The position numbers and the translations under genes are program-made. The notes beneath the pieces are model-generated. The model was not told the DNA's origin and made no database searches. It worked only from the letters and a program-made list of their open reading frames with translations. Below, one piece after another: positions 56,844-64,000 of a stretch of 64,000 bases of DNA. Location of the stretch: the NCBI RefSeq assembly GCF_000165425.1, contig NW_001799288.1, forward strand, positions 125,740 through 189,739, written 5' to 3'. This DNA comes from Paramecium tetraurelia. Lineage: Eukaryota; Ciliophora; Oligohymenophorea; Peniculida; Parameciidae. Numbering within the stretch: the first letter of the stretch is position 1; the number at the start of each line of letters is the position of its first letter.

Positions 56844-59800
56844 ATGAAATTGCTTCTTATATCTAATTTATTTCTGATTGTTTATTGCATAGACAAATGC
56901 CTAGAGTATAGAACTTATTCAGACTGTATTCTGAGTACTGACAGTCAATGTATTGAAATTTTATAAGTTAAATAGGTTTTTGGAATTAGGAGTATTGTGA
57001 ATTCAATAAAAACTTATAACTTGGATGTTCAAGGTTTTTAAATAAAATGGCATGTGTAAAATAGTTATCCAATTCTTTAAACGAGAGAGCCAAATGTATA
57101 TATAGATATTTAATTGATTAGGTATCTTTAAGAATGCTTGCTAGCCCGTTATTGAATTATCAGTCTTAACTTGCAATGATGCAATAACGAAACATGCTTG
57201 CTTGGAAATAACCAATATTGATCAATTATGTTATTGGGATTCATTAACATATTAATGTATGAAAGTGTCGAAAGAGAATTATTAGAATGACTTTTAGGAT
57301 GTTCTGTATAGCGCATCTGTTTGTAGCAGAATTGAAAGTATTTATTAGAGAGAAAATTATTAGACTACTTGGTAATTCATAGTTCTATAATTTGGGATGC
57401 TATGTCTTACACTCCTGACTTTGTAACTGAGTCAGAGGATATTTACAATTAGGATTTAGGATTGGGGACACAAGAGAATAAGCTTTCTTATGAAACAGGC
57501 TAGTTAGTAAATAATTACGTTTATAATGTTTGTAATGAACCGAACCAAGTATCTTATTTTTAGTGGTATATTCTAAATGACCTACAAGGAAAACAACTTA
57601 AAAACTGTAAGACAATAGCATTTATAATCTAATAGTAAAAATAAGCGACCGGAAGCGAGAAGGATGTATTGCAATATAAATAACGGATGATGATGATTAT
57701 AATTTATTATTTTCAAATAAGAAGGAATCTGTGGGAGTGAATAAAATTTATTGCCGATATCAAGGAGGAATCTTTATCAATTATAGATGCTTCTATTATG
57801 ATGATGTAACTATTCTAACAAATCCTTCGTTTTTACAAGAAAATTAAATAAATTGTTATTAATTAAATATTAAGGAATGCGCAGTGGTTAATTAAAACTG
57901 CTATCCAATTATTAAAGATGGTTAAAATGAACAATTAATTACATGTGCTGCCTCTTTAAGTTAATTGGTAAGTGCTTAAGGATGTTTATCAAATGTTCAA
58001 GTGTATTAAACATATAAAGATTGTATTTCAGATGCAAATCAAACAGTTGGAATATATTTGGATTTCGATATATCCCCACCAGCCTGTAGCTCGAAATGTT
58101 ATGTACTTGAATAGAGTAATTGTGATCTCAAATCTTGTAATTGGACCAATGAAGGACAAGGATTTTATGGATGTATTCCTAAGTATGGTTGTGATCATCC
58201 AGGATTGAATTTAAATTACTGTAAGACTATGGCTTAGCTTTGTTAATGGGATTCTGTTAAAAATCGATGTTATTAGATCAAGTATTACTAGCTTTTCAAT
58301 TTAAAATGTTCGGAAGCCAATTGTAAATATTTATGTGGAAACATTAAGACATTTGGATAAGAGTGTATTTGGATTGATGAAGATTTAAAATGTCTGAATA
58401 TCTTAAGTGTTCCAGAGCTGAAAAATTTTGAATCCTTTCCCACAAAATATGTTGTGAATAGAGAACTCTGTATGAATTAAAAAGGAAAGCATATATATAA
58501 GAATTATATTTGTACTATTGATTCCAGTCCCATAAGTTGTGAAAGCGAAGACACAGGAAACTTTGGCAAAGAACTCTGTTTGTCAACATAAAACTGTCAT
58601 TGGAATGTTTAGATATAGGCGTGTGAGAAGGCAGTCTTAAAATCCTTTTGCGATGAGATGACTAATGTTTCTCCTGATTGCTGTACTTAATTTAATGACT
58701 GCATTTATGATGTATCTAAAGCTAGTTGTGTATCACTAAGTTCTCAAATCTTTTGTACAACTCCTGGAATTTCTAAGAGTGCTTGTTTAGCTTTAAACAG
58801 TTAAAATTGTTAATGGGTTGGATTCTAATGTGTTGAATTATTTATATTTAGAGAACCTTGTTCATCTTATAAGTCTGTGACAAAATCAGTTTGCGTTCTA
58901 TAGGAAACCAATTTATGTAGATACAATAATGGAAATTGCGAGTTAGTTGAAACACAACCTGATGATTGCTCAAATTCGCTTAACAAACTAGCTTGCCAGG
59001 CAAGTCAAGGTAGTTGTTATTTTAACATTAATTGCTAAACATTTTACTAACTAGGTCAATTATGCGAAGGTTTTTATCTGAGTCAATCTGCTTGTATTGC
59101 TCTTGAAACACCTGGAGAATAATGTATTTGGTAGAACAATTAATGTAAGTATATTACAGAAAAGTTTAATTGCCTACAAACACTAAAAATAAATAAGTGG
59201 GGTTGTGTTGGCATAGCTGCTGAAATTACAGGCTATTTGAGTCCATAGTATTATTGTGAATACAACGCAATCTCTAAAACTTGTGATTCTTTAACAACAT
59301 CCATTTTAGGATGTGAATCAAATGGAAATTTTAATATTCATAGATGCAGTGCTTATGCTACTGGTTAATGTATATATAAGGATTTGAAATGCATTACAGT
59401 AGACTTAACTCATAAATATTGGGATAGCTAACTTGATATTATAGATTGTGCTCAAGCTAGTTTGCAAATTTGTACACGTGTCAGAGGAAAAGTTTGCTAG
59501 AAGATCAATTAATCTTGGAATTCCTACTAGGATGTGCGATGCGGTGAAGTTAAAACATCTATTATTCCGTGTGGACGTATTGATTTCGATTACATCCTTA
59601 GTTATGATGCTTATCGGATTTAAGAGGCTTAAGGTTAATTTAATCCTTAAGTTTGTGCATAACTTCAAGGTTTTAATCTTGTCCCATGCCTTTATGATAA
59701 AGCTACATATAAATGCACTTAAGTAACAACGACCAATCGTTACGCCTGCAATGCTTTGGGAATAAATAAATGGATATGTATGAGCTAATCATATGGTTAA

Positions 59801-62800
59801 TGCGCATTTGTTAATTATGTCTGCGTGGATGCCACGTTAAGAAATGAAGAGTGCTAAAATTTAAATAAATGGGCTTGCCTAAATTCAAGTCGTAATTGCG
59901 TCTAATAGTACACCAGATAAGATGATCTTTGTAAAGACAGAAGCGTCGATTTGACCAAACCATGTGCTGCTTAAGATTATTAAGGTTGTTCATTGATAGA
60001 TAATTGCTATGCTAATCAATTTAGTTGCTATAGCATATCGGCTTCTTAAGTTTCACCTACAAGTTGTAATAGTCCATAAATTGGTAAAGCAGTATGTTAT
60101 CAATCTAACATGTATTGTTAATTCTTTAACTCAAAGTGCTAAGTAATTTCAAAAGATTTGTGTGAATACTAATTAACATCAGAATAATGTGCTAATAATT
60201 TATATTATAACTGTGTGTTTATCAATAATAAATGCTACACACAAAATAAATTCATTAAATGTGATGTTTACGAATCAACAAATTATAAATTTTGTAGATA
60301 GTTCCCAAATTGTAAGTACAATTTTAATTCACTGAACTGTGTTGATTTAACATTGCATAAAGGTATCTAGAATAATCTAATTAAATATGGCACAATAGAT
60401 TGTAGTACATTTTTAAACTAGTTTGATTGTTTAAGTTAATGGAAGGTGATATGTACATATACTTAAGCACAAGGATGCAAAAATACAAGTGATAATCCTA
60501 GTTAATGTCCACATTTAATGTAATATAGTAAGATGATGTGTTAGAAATACGAAAATTGCGATTTCTAGTTTGGATATTTTTGTGTTGATACAACATAGAC
60601 TTTAAGTTGTTCTTAATTATCAAATTCATTATGTTTATCTGATATTTCAGATACTTTGGCTTGTTATTGGGATGGCACCAATTGCCAAGATGTAACAACT
60701 TAAGTTTGTTCAGATGTTTAATCTTATTTAATCAATTATTCTGGATGTTCCAAAATATTTAATTAGGATAATAAGAAGTGCATGTATTAATTTTCAACTC
60801 AAAAGTGTAAAATCTTAAAAGAAATTAATGATTGTTCTGATTTTACTACTAATATTGAATGCGCAATTAGAGCCACTACCTCCTGTTTATTAGGAAATCC
60901 TAATGCTTAAACTACAAGTTGTAGTACTTCTAGTACTTTTAATGTTAATCTAAATTTATATGGATGCACATAATTAACAGGAAATCCTTATTATTATGAT
61001 ATCTATAATTATAAATGTGATTAACTTACAGTTGCAAACTATGTCAATGTTTAAGGATGCCAGTATTTAAATAAAAAAAGTTGCATTGAAATAACAAGTG
61101 AAATTTTAACTATCAATTGTGGATGGATTGATAATCAATGTTAACAATTGATTGATCTCACTAAATTGAATAATTGCACTCTTTTAAATAAATACGCTTG
61201 CATTAATATAGAAAATTCAAATCTTGTCTGTTAATGGGATATAGTAACACTATCTTGTTAGCAATCAAATAAAACCCCTTGTTTTGTTCCTGCATCAATT
61301 CCATCTAATCCTACAATTTTATACTCATTAAGCTTATGTAGTAAGGGAGATAATACAAATGCATGTATGGCAAATTCATCAAATACAGGATGTGTTACAT
61401 TCACTTATACAATTGAACTTTGTGAAAATATGGGATTGAACAAAAAGGCTTGTGTTGAATAGACTACTGGATATTGCAAATGGTCTAATAATTAGTGTTC
61501 AAATTCTTAATTAGACAATTTAAATTGTAATACAGATGTCAATAAAAATACTTGTTTAGCTATTAATGATAATTTATGTGATTGGAATGATACAACTAAA
61601 ATATGTTCTACTAAAACATTAACCAATTGTACTGATGCAATCAATTACAATTAGTGTATGAATGTACCAAATAAGTTTTGTTAATATCTCAATGATAGGT
61701 GTAGTTAGCTTGACAAAGTTTCACAAGCTTGTAAATTTGGATATAATAAGTATGCTTGTAAAAACGTTGAAGGTGTAACATGTTAATTTTAAGATCTTAA
61801 GTGCACTGTCCTATTCTAGATTGATTCTTGGCAAAGATGCTCAAAATACGTAGATCAACTCCTTTGTGAATCTAACCATTGTGAATGGCAAGATTCAAAA
61901 TGTATTTCACTAACAATATGTAATAATGTTACTCCAGAAATAAAGGTTGATTATTTACCATATAAGTTGAATCCCTGTGTTAATTATTTACCTCAAGCAT
62001 GCATTTAAATTTATAATAAATACGGATGCTTAAGTTCCAGCCTATATTGTTAATGGGATGATAACTTAGGATGCTCTTCATATACTACATATTTATCAGA
62101 AATTTAATGCCTAGAAACATTGAAAGTTAATAGGAATGTATGTGATAAATACGCTCCTAAGTTTTGTGAATTCAAAACGGATAGTTGTTCACCTCGCATC
62201 ACTGATTATTATTTTATTATAAATCCCTCTTAAACATTAGCAAGTACTGAAATAAGCCATCAAATTGAGACTCAAACTTGCGATTCCTATGGTACAAAGT
62301 AAGATTGCATTTTATCAACTGCATATGAATGCTATTGGAATGGTTCCTGCATATAAATAACTAATGAAACTTCTTTGGATGCTCAAAGTTTAAACATAAA
62401 TGGTTGTAATAAGTTTAATTTACAATGGAGAGACAGACAATGCTTTAAATTCACTTCTATTTAAAATTTTAATGAATTTTTGGACAAAGAAATAACATAA
62501 TGCGAAACTAAATTGATCTCAAAATAAACATGTTTAAATATAACAGCTTAACCTTGTTAATTTGACAATGCTACTTTAACTTGCAAGAGAGTGCCTTATT
62601 TAAATTATTCATGCTCCTCCTATACAAATGTAAACAGAAGAACTTGCTAATTATTGACAAAATACGCCTGCGATTTTAATGAGGTTGTAAATTCTTGTGT
62701 CACTGCCCAAACTATTGTGACTGTTTATGGGGGACTTTCTAAATCAGCTTGTCTATCGCTTTCAACTGCAGCATATTGGGATGATTAATGCATTCCTGTA

Positions 62801-64000
62801 ACAATTTTTGAATGCGATCAAAAATATTAGAGTTCTTCAGCTGCTTGTGTTTTATCATTAACACCCTGTATTTATGATGACAAAAAATAATCTTGCATTT
62901 CTTAATATAATTTAAATGCTGTCTTCTGTGATACTCCAGGAGTGAGTCTTGAAACCTGTACGTAAATAATCAGGGAACCTTGCATATTCAAGTAAAATAA
63001 ATGTTAGAGAATACCTTCATCTTACTCCTGCGACTAAGCACAATTAGTTAATGAAATGGCATGCGCTTCACTCAATTAAGCATGTTCTTATGACTAATTG
63101 ATAAGACAGTGTTAAGTAGTGTCAAATAGCTAAAAATGTTCTACATTAGGACTTTCAAAAAATGCATGTTTGTATAATCCATCCTGTAAATTTAATAATG
63201 ATTTGTTGAAATGCGAATGCTCACTTGTCGTATCCCCTTAATTTTGCAGTGATCTCTCAAAGGAAAATTGCTAATAAAATACAAAATGCTACTTTGATTA
63301 AAAATTGAAGACTTGTAGAAGAAGGTATTGTGAAGATCTTATTAAATCTGAATGTTTTGGCTCCTTAAATAATTATACATGCTATTATACTGGATATTCT
63401 TGTTAATCAGCAGGAAAATGTGAAGATATCTTTAATTTTAGTAATTCTTAATGTGAAAATGTAATTTTTAATGGATAACCTTGTGTAGGAACAAACAATA
63501 GATGTTTCACTTACAACAATTATCTGGAATACTGTTAAAATTCAGATTGTCAAAATAGCTTTTGTAGTTATAATGAAGAGAATATTTGTTAAGTTAAAAA
63601 GTGTTCAGAGTTAAGTAATTGCCATCAATTAGGTAATTATTGCAAGACTTTATCGAATGGAACTTGCGTCGAAAACTAAAGTTGCTAGTAATTAGATTCT
63701 GAGATTTGCGATGGATAAACTATACGTACAATGGACACATGCTCCCTTTAAAAGTACAATATTTATTTAAATGATGTTTTATGTACATCCTAAGTATGTG
63801 CTTTATATGGAATATCAGAATTATGTGATGGGAATTAATACGGGAATTATGCATGTGCATTGATTGACCAAAAATGCTAACCTTGCGAATAAATAAAAGA
63901 TGCTTGTCAATGTAACGAGAAAGTTGAAATATGTGTGTGGGATGACAATACTTGTCGTTCTTTTTTATGTAATGAATTGGGACAGAAAGAATAATGTAAT
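56844..64000 (+). CDS. Giant cysteine-rich surface-antigen-like protein (3' partial)
   Basis: Signal peptide MKLLLISNLFLIVYC at the start, then more than 2,300 residues of cysteine-rich modules running off the window. Cys recur every ~5-20 residues, often as C-x-W (CQWDDN, CDWNDT, CYWNGS, CKWSNN) followed by a short loop and C, and AC pairs (ACLxL, ACVxQ). This is the periodic pattern of Paramecium immobilisation/surface antigens and related Cys-rich ciliate surface proteins. Introns 57323-57348 (26 nt) and 57607-57635 (29 nt) are clear; a further 49 nt at 57096-57144 must also be bypassed. It is probably a GPI-anchored or secreted coat protein with disulfide-stabilised repeats, but the C-terminus is outside the window. 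Related surface antigens are expressed one at a time; nothing here shows whether this gene follows that rule. Confidence 0.8.

Noticed and set aside
59405-60698. Minus-strand ORFs of 60-87 codons
   Set aside because: Antisense shadows of the open Cys-rich plus-strand frame.
1-64000. tRNA genes, CRISPR arrays, bacterial-type promoters and terminators, transposons
   Set aside because: None could be recognised; the region is eukaryotic and AT-rich hairpins are too common to call.

Overview
The window is nuclear DNA of a ciliate that reads UAA and UAG as glutamine and uses only UGA as stop, most likely the macronuclear genome of a Paramecium species. Four things point to this. Long frames are full of TAA/TAG but end at TGA. 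Conserved residues are encoded by TAA, for example the Gln of the PIWI 'RQGT' motif at 33039-33041. Almost every intron is 20-34 nt with GT...AG ends. Genes lie only tens to a few hundred bases apart on both strands, in very AT-rich DNA. The standard-code view shatters these genes into short fragments, so all models below were built by hand with the ciliate code and by splicing tiny introns. In most cases the spliced length is an exact multiple of three and restores family motifs.

Layout. 1-4671 (+): 3' part of a large membrane protein with a beta-helix-like ectodomain. 4804-11053 (-): an unknown protein, a small ORF, a ULK/ATG1-like kinase and a UTP12/WDR3 ribosome-biogenesis protein. 11310-11564 (+): a small membrane protein. 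11767-19798 (-): a giant receptor-like protein with beta-rich ectodomain, furin-like Cys repeats, membrane segments and a long cytoplasmic coiled coil. 20518-22121 (-): a cis-prenyltransferase and a C2H2 zinc-finger protein. 22325-25499 (+): a TGA-interrupted region running into a protein with four globin-like units. 25650-30095 (-): an LRR/coiled-coil protein and a coiled-coil protein. 30196-33293 (+): a hypothetical protein and a Piwi protein. 33325-33759 (-): prefoldin subunit 4. 33882-46011 (+): a small ORF, a myosin with RCC1-like tail, VPS54, a TPR-like protein and a secreted lipase broken by an in-frame TGA. 46310-55827 (+): an AlkB-type dioxygenase, a Zn-ribbon/coiled-coil protein, small proteins and a very Gln-rich coiled-coil protein. 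56080-56482 (-): a small membrane protein. 56844 to the end (+): a huge Cys-rich surface-antigen-like protein that leaves the window.

The genes form no operon or pathway. They are ordinary single-copy-style ciliate genes (ribosome biogenesis, dolichol synthesis, autophagy kinase, GARP tethering, protein folding, small-RNA silencing, actin motor) mixed with ciliate-specific Cys-rich surface proteins and coiled-coil proteins. The points most worth following are the altered catalytic residue in the Piwi protein, the myosin-RCC1 fusion, the four-unit globin-like protein, and several places where a good frame carries an in-frame TGA. No tRNA, rRNA, CRISPR array, transposon or virus-like element was recognised. 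Species identity and all family calls rest on reading alone; no database search was run.
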